In this document: in pieces, positions 1 to 8,948 of the stretch
Layout: each line of letters starts with the position of its first letter
Numbering within the stretch: the first letter of the stretch is position 1
From: Terriglobia bacterium
GTDB lineage: Bacteria > Acidobacteriota > Terriglobia > UBA7540
Assembly: GCA_030041095.1 (NCBI GenBank)
Contig: JASHON010000073.1
Span: 62,001 to 126,000, forward strand
Length of the DNA stretch: 64,000 nucleotides
Direction of reading: 5' to 3'
Made by a program: the position numbers and the translations under genes
The notes under the pieces: model-generated
Seen by the model: the letters and a program-made list of their open reading frames with translations, nothing else
Told to the model about the DNA's origin: nothing
The model's database searches: none

Positions 1-1029
1 CGTCGCCATCGTGGTGTCCCCTGGAAAGGTGGTAAGCAACGCGCCGTGCGCCCAGCCGAGCTTAACGGCTTCCTCGGGACTCTCGCCGGCCAGCAAGCCG
101 TAGAATAACCCTGCCGCAAACCCGTCGCCTCCGCCGACGCGGTCGAGAACATCAAGCTCGATGGTGGGCGCCCGGTACGTTTTCCCATTAATCCAGGCCA
201 CTGCGCTCCAGCCATGCCGGTTGGTGGAGTAAACCCCGCGAAGGGTCGTGGCGATCACTTTGATGCGCGGATAGCGCTGTGTCACCTGCCCAATCATTTC
301 CAGAAAAGCGGCTGGATCGAGTTTCGATTTGCCCAACACTTCCGGGCCCTGGATGCCCAAGCCTTTTTGGAGATCTTCCTCGTTCCCAACCAGTACGTCG
401 GCGTTGGCAACAATACGGCCAATCACTTCCGGCGCTCGGGCCACGCCGCCCGAAACCCTCCAAAGTTTCTCCCGGAAGTTGAGATCGAAGGAATTAACGG
501 CGCCCACCGCTGTCGCCGCGCGCATGCCTTCGATGATGAGCTCGGACGTGGTGGGCGAGAGCGCGGCGAAGATGCCTCCACTGTGGAACCAGCGCACGCC
601 TCCTGAAAATATGGCGCTCCAGTCGAAATCTCCCGGCTTCAGGAGAGCGGCCGCCTCGTTTGCGCGGTTATAGAAGACCATGGGCGCTCGTACGCCGTAC
701 CCTCGGTCACTGTAAACTGCAGCGATGTTTGGTCCCTTCACCCCATCGTAGTCGAACCACTTGTAAAAGGGTTTCACACCCATCGCTCTCACCCGCTCGG
801 CCACAAGCTCACCGACCGGGTAGCGAACCATCGCGGTCGCAATCGCTGTGCTCAGACCGAAGCAATCCGATAGGTTCGCGGCGACGTTGAACTCGCCGCC
901 ACTCACGTGAATCTCGCACTCTGTAGCTTTTCGAAACGGGATAATTCCCGGGTCGAGCCGGTGAACCAGGCCGCCGAGCGAGACAAGATCCAAAGCCCTG
1001 CGTTCCGGAATGTTGAGTGCGTCCGTCAT
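1..1029 (-). CDS. kdgK: PfkB-family sugar kinase, probable 2-dehydro-3-deoxygluconate kinase (3' end beyond window)
   Basis: Reading the minus strand from ATG at 1029 gives 343 uninterrupted codons that run off the left edge, so the C-terminus is missing. The start has a GGAGG Shine-Dalgarno a few bases upstream. The protein opens with a substrate-side region (SLGGLVHRLDPG, GGEFNVAANL) and carries the PfkB signature 2 as DRVGGGDGFAAG, containing the catalytic base Asp and the anion hole. The GNEED segment in mid protein is typical of KDG kinases. The family phosphorylates 2-keto-3-deoxygluconate to KDPG in hexuronate breakdown; ribokinase-like or fructokinase specificity cannot be excluded. 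A UxaA-type sugar-acid dehydratase (36407-37972) could supply KDG, but it is 35 kb away. Confidence 0.85.
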   Translation of the reverse strand, partial: MTDALNIPERRALDLVSLGGLVHRLDPGIIPFRKATECEIHVSGGEFNVAANLSDCFGLSTAIATAMVRYPVGELVAERVRAMGVKPFYKWFDYDGVKGPNIAAVYSDRGYGVRAPMVFYNRANEAAALLKPGDFDWSAIFSGGVRWFHSGGIFAALSPTTSELIIEGMRAATAVGAVNSFDLNFREKLWRVSGGVARAPEVIGRIVANADVLVGNEEDLQKGLGIQGPEVLGKSKLDPAAFLEMIGQVTQRYPRIKVIATTLRGVYSTNRHGWSAVAWINGKTYRAPTIELDVLDRVGGGDGFAAGLFYGLLAGESPEEAVKLGWAHGALLTTFPGDTTMAT

Positions 1030-1196
1030 GAAACCTCCAGAGTGGTTGCAGGCGAGAAACGCCGACCATCAGACTTGCGATGGCCAAATTCGGCCGGGAG
1101 CCAAGGGTGCAAAGTCAAAAAAAGGGCATTCGACCGGGGACTCTTCAGCTCACTTGTAATGGTCAAGCGTCAACAGTCGATCGAAAATCGGCCATT

Positions 1197-2333
1197 TCAC
1201 CGTCGAAACAGCTTCGCATACTGCTGTTCCAGAAAGTTATCGGTCATGCCTGCAATATAGTCGCAAACCACCCGAGCCACAGGCTGCTGCTTTGTCTGGG
1301 CAAAGTAATAGGGTGGAAGGGCGCGCGGCCGGCCCAGATAGTATTCGAACAGGCGCTGGAGATGAATGACAATCCGGCGACGCTCGCGGCTGACCTCTGG
1401 ATGGGAATAGAGCCGGCGCTTAAGGAACGACTTGAGGCGATGAATCTCTTCTCCCAGCCGCGGACTCAAACCGGCCTGTCTGGCTTTCAGCTCGCGGATC
1501 CGCGCTGCGGACCGCACCTTTTGCTTCTGCAGCCGCTGGCGGGTCGCGGCAATCAGGTCCGAGACGAAGCAGTCCACGAGGCCACGTAGCGCTTCGTTAA
1601 AGCGGAGCTTCTCACTCTGCTGCGGGTGTTTTTTCTCAATGGGATGAATGAGCCGTTGGAAGAGCGGAACGTTATCACAAATCAACCGCAAGTCAAGGAG
1701 ATTGGATTCAAATCCATCATCGAGGTCAGCGCAACTATAGGCAATTTCATCCGCAGGGTCGATCAACTGGGCTTCGAGCGGTGGCCGCTCGTCCAGCCGG
1801 TATTCACTAAGCTCCGGATAGAGGTCGGCATCGTAATCGCGGGAGTGCTTGACGATTCCTTCGCGTACCTCGAACGTGAGATTCAGACCCGGAAAAGAAA
1901 TGTATTTCTGCTCGAATTGTTCCACAATCCGCAAGGCGTGAAGGTTGTGGTCGAACCGGTCGTGGTGTGCCGTCATCAGGCGGTTAAGCAATTCCTCGCC
2001 GGCGTGGCCGAAGGGAGGATGGCCCACATCGTGCACCAGCGCCAGAGCCTCGACTAAATCGACATTCAGATTCAGCGCACGGGCGATGGTACGGCTGATC
2101 TGAGCCACCTCAAGCGTGTGGGTGAGCCGCGTCCTGAAGTGATCGGAATATCGGCGCGCAAAGACCTGTGTTTTGTCCTCCAGCCGCCGGAAGGCTCGCG
2201 AATGCACGATCCGGTCACGGTCGCGCTCGTAATCGTTACGATAAGGATGTGCAGGCTCCTTGTACCGCCGCCCCAGTGACTCCGCAGCATTCATGGCGTA
2301 GCTGGCAAGGTTATTCCGGGGCCGGCTTTTCAT
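1197..2333 (-). CDS. dgt: deoxyguanosinetriphosphate triphosphohydrolase-like protein (HD domain)
   Basis: A 378-residue HD-superfamily phosphohydrolase. The N-terminal region has the dGTPase hallmark RDRDRIVHSRAFRRLEDKTQ followed by the HTLEVAQISRTIAR helix, the HD dyad in ALVHDVGHPPFGHAGE, and a later EIAYSCADLDDGF segment supplying the last metal-ligand Asp. Members hydrolyse dNTPs to the deoxynucleoside and triphosphate. The reading frame is open for 40 codons further upstream, but the start at 2333 is preferred: it has GGAG six bases before ATG, the upstream extension is not family-like, and the resulting length is normal. It is followed on the same strand by no close gene, so it is probably monocistronic. 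Confidence 0.92.
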   Translation of the reverse strand: MKSRPRNNLASYAMNAAESLGRRYKEPAHPYRNDYERDRDRIVHSRAFRRLEDKTQVFARRYSDHFRTRLTHTLEVAQISRTIARALNLNVDLVEALALVHDVGHPPFGHAGEELLNRLMTAHHDRFDHNLHALRIVEQFEQKYISFPGLNLTFEVREGIVKHSRDYDADLYPELSEYRLDERPPLEAQLIDPADEIAYSCADLDDGFESNLLDLRLICDNVPLFQRLIHPIEKKHPQQSEKLRFNEALRGLVDCFVSDLIAATRQRLQKQKVRSAARIRELKARQAGLSPRLGEEIHRLKSFLKRRLYSHPEVSRERRRIVIHLQRLFEYYLGRPRALPPYYFAQTKQQPVARVVCDYIAGMTDNFLEQQYAKLFRR

Positions 2334-2486
2334 GGGCGTCTCCACGGAAGGTGCGCAGGAAGGAGGATCAAGATTCGGAATATAGCATAACCCTCCTTCC
2401 CGCGCACGATGCGCGGAGGAGACCGAAGAAAAACGCAGGCGGTCTGCTCGCACTTAACCATTCACCGCGTGTCTTGTTGCGAGGCC

Positions 2487-4475
2487 CTAAGCGCCTGCTG
2501 GCGGGTTACTTGGCTTTAGCAGGGTGGCGAGGAACCAGTGCATCCCGAACGGATCCGTTACCCACGACATGCGCTCCCCATAAGGTTGGTCTGCGGGCTG
2601 GCGGACCGCCTTCGCACCCGCCTCGAGGGCTCGACGGTGCGTGGCGTCAACATCCGGAACAAAAAGGAAGATCGCACCCGGCATGGGCTGATACGGGCCG
2701 TGCGCTTCGCCCATCTCAATCATGGCGTCGCCCAGCCTGACCGACGCGTGACGGATCACTCCCGTCTCATCCGCATATCGAGCAACTTCCTCAGCGTCGA
2801 ACGCGCGTTTCAGGAAATCGATAACTTGAGAGGCGCTCCGGGGGTGCAGATAAGGCGTAACGCTGCGCAGCCCCTCCGGAACAGAGCGGCCGGCGAGCGG
2901 CGTCGCAAGATACCAATGGTTGCCGAAGGCGTCCTTGACGCTCGCTCCGCGCTCACCGTAGTCGTGGTCCGTGGGCTCGTTGAGTGAGGTCGCCCCGGCT
3001 GCAAGCGCGCGCCGGTAAACTCGATCCACGTTTTCCACATAACAATGCAGCGCGGCGGGAGTTTCGGGGTAAGGCATGTCCGGCGATCCCCCTAACATCA
3101 GCATCGAGTTTCCGATCCTCACTTCGGCATGCATGATGCCGCCGGACGGTCCCGGCTGCCGAAATGTTTCCGAAGCGTCGAATACGTCTTTAATGAAATC
3201 CATCAACTCGACAGATCGGCGTATGACGAGGTAAGGCGTTACTGAGGTGAATCCCTCGCGGCGCCAAGTAACCGCTTCACGCTCGGGAGCGGACAACTTG
3301 CTCGCTGCTTCCCTTTCTTGAATGAATGCCGCGGTGCGCCGCTCGATCTCTTCGCTCGTTACATCTTCGATATGTGAAGAAACGATCCAAACATGTCCGA
3401 ACGGATCCTGGAACTGGCCGGAGCGGTCTCCGTAGAATTGGTCTGCAACCGGACGCAGCACTTTTGCGCCCGCGGCAACTGCCGCCGCTGCAACTTCATC
3501 AACGTTGTCCGTGTAGACGTGGATTCTCACCGGTGTGCCTCCAACAGATTCCGGGCTGCGCCGGCCATAGCTGGGCGCCTCCCCGGCCAGCATGAGCACC
3601 GAATCCCCAAGCGTGAGCTCAGCATGCGCGATCCGGCCGTCGGGATCCGTCAGCCGCATCAACTCAGCCGCCCCAAACACGCGCTTGTAAAAATCAATCG
3701 CCTTGAGGCCGTCGCCTTCAATCAAGTAGGGCTGCACGGTTGGGAAGTTCTCGCGGACCTGCTTCACACGATCTTCCTGGAGCGGCATTGAGATGCCCCA
3801 GCGATGACCGAACGGGTCTTCAAGCAAGCCGTGCCGCTCTCCGTAATCCCGGTCTGCTACGGCAACAAGAACCTTCGCTCCGGCCGCAACCGCCCGGTTG
3901 GCCCAGGCGTCTGCGTCGTCAACGTAAAGGTGAATCATGACCGGCGTGCCATCCAACGATTGCGGGCTCACGGTCCCGGATTCAGGAAATTCGTCTGACA
4001 GCATGATTCGAGAGTCACCGAGCTGGAGTTCGGCGTGGCCTATTTTGCCGTCGGGCATGCGCAAGCAGATCACTTCCTCCGCCCCAAACGCCTTCTTGTA
4101 AAATTCGATGGCCTCCGCCGCGTCTCTCACAATGAGATACGCTGCAACGGCACGATGGCCCTCAGGCACCGGACGGACTTTGTCCCCCTGGGGGGCTTTC
4201 TGCGCTGTACTTTGCATCAGTAGTCTCCTTTCAAGCTCAGCCTTAAGATTCATTCGAAAACCCTCGCGAGGCAGGCCGGCGAGGTCGCGCGCAATAACCA
4301 GAATCTGTTCCAGCCGACTGCTTGTCCCGCGCTGCGCGGGCCGGACAGACTCGTAGAACCGTTCTGCCGCCAGGCGCCCCGAGATCGTTGCGTCAGCCTC
4401 GCCGGCCTTCCTGCGTGCCGCCAGGAACGATTCGATCGCGGCGTCGAGTTGTTCGCTGAGAGGGAGTTTAGCCAC
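2487..4475 (-). CDS. tandem four-domain VOC (glyoxalase/bleomycin-resistance, PhnB-like) protein with N-terminal helical segment
   Basis: About 662 residues. Residues 1-95 form a charged helical segment ending in a PREGFRMNLKAELERR motif, like short N-terminal domains I recall in partner proteins of ECF sigma factors. Four PhnB-type VOC domains follow at roughly 105-235, 245-370, 410-535 and 540-655; each starts with a PYL strand and a DFxK/EFYKKAFGA helix and ends with a DPFGxxW or DAFGNHW signature. VOC domains bind metal and small hydrophobic or toxic molecules; no substrate can be named. Two GTG codons compete for the start. The one at 4481 abuts GGGGAGG, while that at 4475 has it five bases upstream, so 4475 is chosen. 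The gene overlaps the ECF sigma gene by 8 bases, indicating translational coupling. Confidence 0.85.
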   Translation of the reverse strand: MAKLPLSEQLDAAIESFLAARRKAGEADATISGRLAAERFYESVRPAQRGTSSRLEQILVIARDLAGLPREGFRMNLKAELERRLLMQSTAQKAPQGDKVRPVPEGHRAVAAYLIVRDAAEAIEFYKKAFGAEEVICLRMPDGKIGHAELQLGDSRIMLSDEFPESGTVSPQSLDGTPVMIHLYVDDADAWANRAVAAGAKVLVAVADRDYGERHGLLEDPFGHRWGISMPLQEDRVKQVRENFPTVQPYLIEGDGLKAIDFYKRVFGAAELMRLTDPDGRIAHAELTLGDSVLMLAGEAPSYGRRSPESVGGTPVRIHVYTDNVDEVAAAAVAAGAKVLRPVADQFYGDRSGQFQDPFGHVWIVSSHIEDVTSEEIERRTAAFIQEREAASKLSAPEREAVTWRREGFTSVTPYLVIRRSVELMDFIKDVFDASETFRQPGPSGGIMHAEVRIGNSMLMLGGSPDMPYPETPAALHCYVENVDRVYRRALAAGATSLNEPTDHDYGERGASVKDAFGNHWYLATPLAGRSVPEGLRSVTPYLHPRSASQVIDFLKRAFDAEEVARYADETGVIRHASVRLGDAMIEMGEAHGPYQPMPGAIFLFVPDVDATHRRALEAGAKAVRQPADQPYGERMSWVTDPFGMHWFLATLLKPSNPPAGA

Positions 4476-5022
4476 CCGCACCTCCCCTCTTGCTTCCCAT
4501 TTGCACGCGAAGGTTTTCGAGCGCTCGGAACTGGAGCTGCTTCACGGCGCCTTCGCTGCGGCCTATTTCATTCGCAATCTCGCGGATGCTCTTCTCTTCC
4601 ATGAAGCGCATCTCCACCACCCTGCGCTGGTTTGTGGGAAGGGAGCTCACTAACCGAAAGAGCCTGGCGCGCCCTTCGATCCGGTCAAGATCGGGAGGCA
4701 GGGCGTGCTCCACAGGATCGCCGGCGTTAGCGGCTCCGCGCTCGCGTGCCTGCTGCTGGGCGTGGTCAACGATAGCGTTTGCCGCGATGCGGAAGAGCCA
4801 CGAGACGAACGGCGCGCCACGCCATTCGAACGTGCTCAGCTTGGCGAGCGCCTTTTGAAAAACCTCGGAGGTAATATCCTCTGCCTGAGCTCGATTGCGC
4901 ACACGGCATTCGACGAACGCGTAGACGCGCCCGAAGTGGGCCTCATACAGGTCCGCAAACCGACTCGGATCCTTCTGGGCTGCCTCAATCAGAAGCTGCT
5001 CTTCAGCTTCCAGCGTTTTCAA
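4468..5022 (-). CDS. ECF-type RNA polymerase sigma factor
   Basis: 184 residues with the two-domain ECF layout. Region 2 spans about 20-95 (FADLYEAHFGRVYAFVECRV, AEDITSEVFQKAL, FVSWLFRIAANAIVDHAQQ) and region 4 about 120-178 (SLPTNQRRVVEMRFMEEKSI, IANEIGRSEGAVKQLQFRAL, the -35-binding helix-turn-helix). It would direct RNA polymerase to a small regulon. The start is TTG at 5022, with an AGGTGAGG about eight bases upstream; there is no earlier start in frame. Its 3' end overlaps the multi-VOC gene, so that protein is a plausible modulator or target. No zinc-finger anti-sigma (HxxxCxxC) or membrane anti-sigma gene is adjacent. The ECF subgroup was not determined. Confidence 0.93.
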   Translation of the reverse strand: MKTLEAEEQLLIEAAQKDPSRFADLYEAHFGRVYAFVECRVRNRAQAEDITSEVFQKALAKLSTFEWRGAPFVSWLFRIAANAIVDHAQQQARERGAANAGDPVEHALPPDLDRIEGRARLFRLVSSLPTNQRRVVEMRFMEEKSIREIANEIGRSEGAVKQLQFRALENLRVQMGSKRGGAGG

Positions 5023-5077
5023 GCCTTTGGCCTCACCTACGAAGCTTCATGAGTAAAACGGCGGGATCGGGAAAAGG

Positions 5078-6121
5078 TTACGGATGCTTCGGAAGCGCGT
5101 ACGTTCCCGCAGCCTCTGCCAACGACGGAGCCTGCTCACCCTCATGCAAGGAAGGGTAGGCATTCGCCAAGCCAAAGACTTCTGCCGAAAGCAGGACCAA
5201 AGTGATCCAGATGAGGTCAGCAGTCAGGAGGTGAAGCAGTTGCATCCACAGCGGTGTGAGAGACAAAACATTGATCAGGCCAAACATGAACTGCAAAGCC
5301 ACCAGACCCAGCAGCCATCCAGCCAACCGCTTCGAGGCCGCGCTCGTTGCCGTGCTGAGAGCATAAACCGCAAGCGCCACCAACAGGCTGCCCAGCAAGA
5401 CCGCCATCACCGGATGGATGATCCGCAAGCGCACGATAGGACTGGGAGCATTCGAAAAATCCCAACTGAAGCCTTGCGCAAGCGACCGCGCGGGAAAGAG
5501 CGTATCCGCAAGCGCCGTGAGCGTGCCCGTGATCGCAATAACGAGCATCCCAGCCAAGCCCGCGCCGTAAGCAAAATAGATTGCTGTCTTCCTTTCAGGC
5601 ATGCCGCCTTCGGATTCCGATGGTTCGCGTAACAGCCCAGAATGTCGCATCTTGCCGGCAGCCCACGCGACAAGGGCGATTGAAGCAAGCAGGAGAAAAG
5701 TATTGACGAGATGCAACGAGAGGATAACTACCCTTCCCATGGAAACGCGGTCTCCCACCTCTCCGAACAAGACGAGCGCAGCTCCTACCAACCCTTCCGT
5801 TATCGTGAAAAAGCCCGCAGCCGCTGCAAGCCGCCGGACGAGTTCTCCCCGCTCAAACCGCCGGAATGCAAGATAAACCAATCCCGCTACCAGCAGCACG
5901 TCAACCCCGCTGCTGGCCCGGTGTGAAAACTCGATCAAGGTAGCCAGCTTCTGGATCCGAGGAATCAAATTGCCGCCACAGAGCGGCCAGTGGTCACCGC
6001 AGCCGGCGCCGGAGCCCGTCGAGCGCACCACCGCTCCCCATAAAATCACCGCGACGTTGTAACCCAGCACGATCCAGGCGTATCGGGCGAAGGTCTTCGG
6101 AAACTTGCCCGTTGGGTTCAT
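5078..6121 (-). CDS. ctaA: heme A synthase, COX15/CtaA family
   Basis: 347 residues, eight predicted membrane helices. The N-terminal half has the family motif VRSTGSGAGCGDHWPLCGG with its Cys pair, then EFSHRASSG carrying a heme-ligand His, and SLHLVNTFLLL. The C-terminal half repeats the pattern with RIIHPVMAVLLGS and LLHLLTADLIW. These four His are the expected heme B/heme A axial ligands. CtaA oxidises the C8 methyl of heme O to make heme A for cytochrome c oxidase. GTG at 6124 could also start it; ATG at 6121 gives the usual MNPTGKF-type leader. It is on the same strand 55 bases upstream of the ECF sigma gene. No ctaB or cox genes are in view. Confidence 0.95.
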   Translation of the reverse strand: MNPTGKFPKTFARYAWIVLGYNVAVILWGAVVRSTGSGAGCGDHWPLCGGNLIPRIQKLATLIEFSHRASSGVDVLLVAGLVYLAFRRFERGELVRRLAAAAGFFTITEGLVGAALVLFGEVGDRVSMGRVVILSLHLVNTFLLLASIALVAWAAGKMRHSGLLREPSESEGGMPERKTAIYFAYGAGLAGMLVIAITGTLTALADTLFPARSLAQGFSWDFSNAPSPIVRLRIIHPVMAVLLGSLLVALAVYALSTATSAASKRLAGWLLGLVALQFMFGLINVLSLTPLWMQLLHLLTADLIWITLVLLSAEVFGLANAYPSLHEGEQAPSLAEAAGTYALPKHP

Positions 6122-6146
6122 CACTTCGGAATGGTAGCATACCGCT

Positions 6147-6301
6147 GAGGCTGCTGAAAAAACGGCTTACCAGGCTGCGGAAAAACTCTTCCGGGAGTTG
6201 ACGTAGTGCCGGCTTCCAGCCGGCAACTCCCTTCAATTCGACGGAGGCCGGCAAGATGCCGGCGCACCGTTCGCGGCGTCGTCGAGTTTTTCAGCAGCCT
6301 G
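6147..6301. repeat. inverted-repeat element with AGGCTGCTGAAAAAC ends
   Basis: Left arm AGGCTGCTGAAAAAAC (6148-6163) and right arm GTTTTTCAGCAGCCT (6286-6300) are complementary over 15 bases. Just inside the left arm lies a second related copy, AGGCTGCGGAAAAACT (6172-6187), and the interior holds GCCGGCTTCCAGCCGGC and GCCGGCAAGATGCCGGC palindromes. There is no coding potential. It resembles a small non-autonomous (MITE-like) or REP-type element and is related to the element at 63409-63541. Confidence 0.7.
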
Positions 6302-6384
6302 TTACGGCGCTGTCAGGTTCGGCAGCGCTCTCTTGGTCTCCAGGCATCGATTTAGCTGGCCGGGCGCCCGAATAATGGAATCAG

Positions 6385-7536
6385 TTGGCAATGAACGTAT
6401 TTGAGCCGCTTCTTTGGATGGGTTGCGCCTGGCTGATCATTCGCATGATCAAAACCCGAAACCAAAAGCTCTGGCTGTGGTTTGGAGTTCTGGCCGGGCT
6501 GGGCCTTGAGAATAAGTACTCCATGGCCGTGTTTGGCTTTGGAATCGTCGTAGGGCTCTTGCTCACTCGCGGGCGAGAGGCATTGCGAAGACCGTGGATC
6601 TGGCTCGGCGGCTTCGTTGCCCTTGCCATCTTTCTTCCGAATCTCATCTGGAACGTCGAGCACCATTGGCCGTTCATCCAGTTGATGCATAACATTGCGG
6701 CTAGCGGCCGCGACATTCATTACGGCCCGCTCGCGTTTCTTGCGCAGCAAGTATTTATGATGTCGCCGCTGAATTTTCCAATTTGGCTGGCAGGGCTCTG
6801 GTTCGTGTTTTTCGCGAGCGATGGCAAGGCCTATCGAATGCTGGGTTGGGCCTTCCTCGTGGTAGTGGGAACGATGATGGTCCTGAAGGGCAAAGACTAC
6901 TATTCAGCCCCCGCGTATCCCATGCTTCTCGCTGCGGGCACTGTCGTCATCGAGCGCGGTCTACAAACCAGAAAGTGGCTGAAGATTGGCGTTGTCGCCA
7001 TACTCCTCGGGGGCACTGCGCCGGTTGTACCCATGTTGCTGCCGGTGTTGCCGGTTATAGGCTATCTCCGCTATCAGGAGCGGCTTGGGTTCACTCCCCC
7101 GGCTACTGAAAAGAGCCATCTTCGCTCGCCACTTCCACAATACTACTCGGACGAACTGGGCTGGAAAGAGATGACGGCGGCGGTCGCGAGCGTTTACAAT
7201 TCCCTTCCGGCCGAGGAGCGTACCAAAACCGCCATCTTCGGACAGAATTATGGTGAAGCGGCGGCCATCGATTTTTTTGGCGGGCAATACGGCTTGCCAA
7301 AAGCCATTTCGGGTCATCAAAGCTATTTTCTGTGGGGACCGCGAGAATATACGGGCTCAACCATGATCATTCTTGGTGATCAGCGAGCCCGGCTGGAGCA
7401 TTTCTTCAAACGGGTAAAGCTCGCCGGGCATTTTGGCGTTCCGTACGCACTCGAGCAAGGCCCCATCTGGCTCTGTCGTGGCCCGCGTGGGTGGAACCTG
7501 AAACAGGTATGGCCACGCTTGAAGAATTGGGACTGA
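6385..7536 (+). pseudogene. N-terminally truncated GT39/ArnT-type membrane glycosyltransferase
   Basis: The 383-codon open frame encodes a polytopic membrane protein resembling the middle and C-terminal part of dolichyl-phosphate-mannose-type (PMT/ArnT, GT39) glycosyltransferases: MNVFEPLLWMGCAW, GLENKYSMAVFGFG, the KGKDYYSAPAYPMLLAAG loop and a soluble C-terminal tail. Full-length relatives have roughly 120-150 more residues at the N-terminus, including the acidic catalytic loop, and none of that is encoded here. The frame is closed by TAA at 6373 just before the homology ends, and the only starts are TTG (6385) or ATG (6391) inside the conserved region, without a good ribosome site. The inverted-repeat element at 6147-6301 sits where the missing part should be. 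It is probably a non-functional remnant; a shortened membrane protein is the alternative. Confidence 0.65.
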
Positions 7537-7826
7537 GCCCGTGTGTGGATTTGGAAGTTTGACTTACGAAAGATGGCTGAGGCGAGAAAGGTTATGCAGT
7601 TTCAGCACGAATAAAAGCAAAAGGATCGATTCGTTAGAGCCGTTCACCGGTGCTTCCTGCTCGGCGCCGGCGGAAGGGTGCGAGGACCTCTCAAGGCTGC
7701 CCCTGAATCCGCATCAGGCGGCCGCCCGGCCTGCAAGCGTCGCTTCGCCAGCGAGATCTTCCGGTTCATCCGCTTGCCGAGCTTTTGATTTAGAAAGCCT
7801 CGGTTACCCATCTCGAGAAAGACCGT
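7537..7826. other. intergenic, no feature recognised
   Basis: The stretch between the GT39 remnant and the convergent end of the RDD gene shows no convincing gene. The only plus-strand open frame here (7541-7936) has no family motifs and runs antisense into the RDD coding region. Confidence 0.5.
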
Positions 7827-8882
7827 TCAATGCCGCTCAGCCGGCAATTCGCGCTCCACCAGCACAGTGCCTGAAATGTGATCGTGCCAGGCCAGCGTGT
7901 CGCTATCCATCGCGGCCCAGAGAAATCCCACCATGAATGCCACAGTTGAGACCAGGTAGCCGAAGGCACGCAACAAAGAATCCTTACCGCTGGGATAGAC
8001 CCCGTCGAAATTCCGGATTGACAGCCCCATGGCAGCCTGACCTGGCGTCGAAAATGTCAATGCTTCGAAGGCGGCGAAGTACGCGAAAAGCCAGAAGGCG
8101 GCAATGAAGCCCAGGACGGCGAGGATTGCAGGCGTCAACTGAAGACGTCCACCCAACAAACGGAGGGAGCCGGCAAACACTCCCTCGATTGCCGCAAGAA
8201 TGGCAGCGTCCACGACTCCTGCACGAAACCGTTTACCAAGCGGCGCCGGGTTAACTTCGTCTGAATTGGCCGAGGCGCTCCGGCTCCCCAAGGTGATGAC
8301 CGGCTCGACTGCGGACCGCATCTCACCTTTCTTCTGAAGCGGACCTAAGACCGTTTCTTCGTGCTGAATCGCAGGAACGCTCCGGCGATGGCCGGCGGCG
8401 CTGAGGGAAATTGAATCGAGCCTGACTTTCTCGTGCGTTCCTTGCCGGCTCTCCAGACTTACGTCGAACTGCCGCTCCGGGGAGGCGGACCCCCCGCCAG
8501 GGTACGGTGAAACCGCCGCCGGCGCCAGGTTGGGCTCGAAATCGAACGCCAGCGTCTGGCTCGGGGCGTTTCCGGCTATGGCTTCCCGGGGGCGCCCGGA
8601 TTGCTCCACTCGCTCTGCCAGTTCGCTTGCTCCCGAGGTAGCGGTTGGAGTGTCAAACACGTTATTCCTTACTGGCGGATGAGGACGCAAGCGGGGAGGG
8701 TAGCCCGCGCCACGTGAGCTTGCAAGTATCTGGCGGCCGGCGTCCATATCGCCCAGCGTCATCGGTTGCGAGGAATCCGCCGGCAACGAATCCGGAACTG
8801 GCGAAGCGTCGAGGGGATGTCCGCACTTCTTGCACGTTCGTAGATCACCAAAACTGACGAACCCACAGTGGGGACACTTCAT
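7827..8882 (-). CDS. zinc-ribbon RDD-family membrane protein
   Basis: 351 residues in three parts. Residues 1-25 are a zinc ribbon with paired CPHC and CKKC knuckles. Residues about 26-215 are a low-complexity, Pro/Ser/Ala-rich linker. Residues about 225-345 are an RDD domain with three membrane helices: RFRAGVVDAAILAAIEG carries the first Arg and Asp of the RDD name, and STPGQAAMGLSI and AWHDHISGTVLVERE are standard RDD landmarks. The function of RDD proteins is poorly defined; some act in ion exchange. ATG at 8882 is 66 bases from the divergent lptD start, so the two promoters must share this short spacer. Confidence 0.85.
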   Translation of the reverse strand: MKCPHCGFVSFGDLRTCKKCGHPLDASPVPDSLPADSSQPMTLGDMDAGRQILASSRGAGYPPRLRPHPPVRNNVFDTPTATSGASELAERVEQSGRPREAIAGNAPSQTLAFDFEPNLAPAAVSPYPGGGSASPERQFDVSLESRQGTHEKVRLDSISLSAAGHRRSVPAIQHEETVLGPLQKKGEMRSAVEPVITLGSRSASANSDEVNPAPLGKRFRAGVVDAAILAAIEGVFAGSLRLLGGRLQLTPAILAVLGFIAAFWLFAYFAAFEALTFSTPGQAAMGLSIRNFDGVYPSGKDSLLRAFGYLVSTVAFMVGFLWAAMDSDTLAWHDHISGTVLVERELPAERH

Positions 8883-8948
8883 CTGAACATCCTAATTCAC
8901 CAGTATGGTATCAAATGGCTTGGCGAAAACAAACGGCGTTCAAGTAAA

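Noticed and set aside
7541-7936. 131-codon plus-strand frame after the GT39 remnant
   Set aside because: Its 3' part is antisense to the RDD gene, and it has no recognisable motif or ribosome site.
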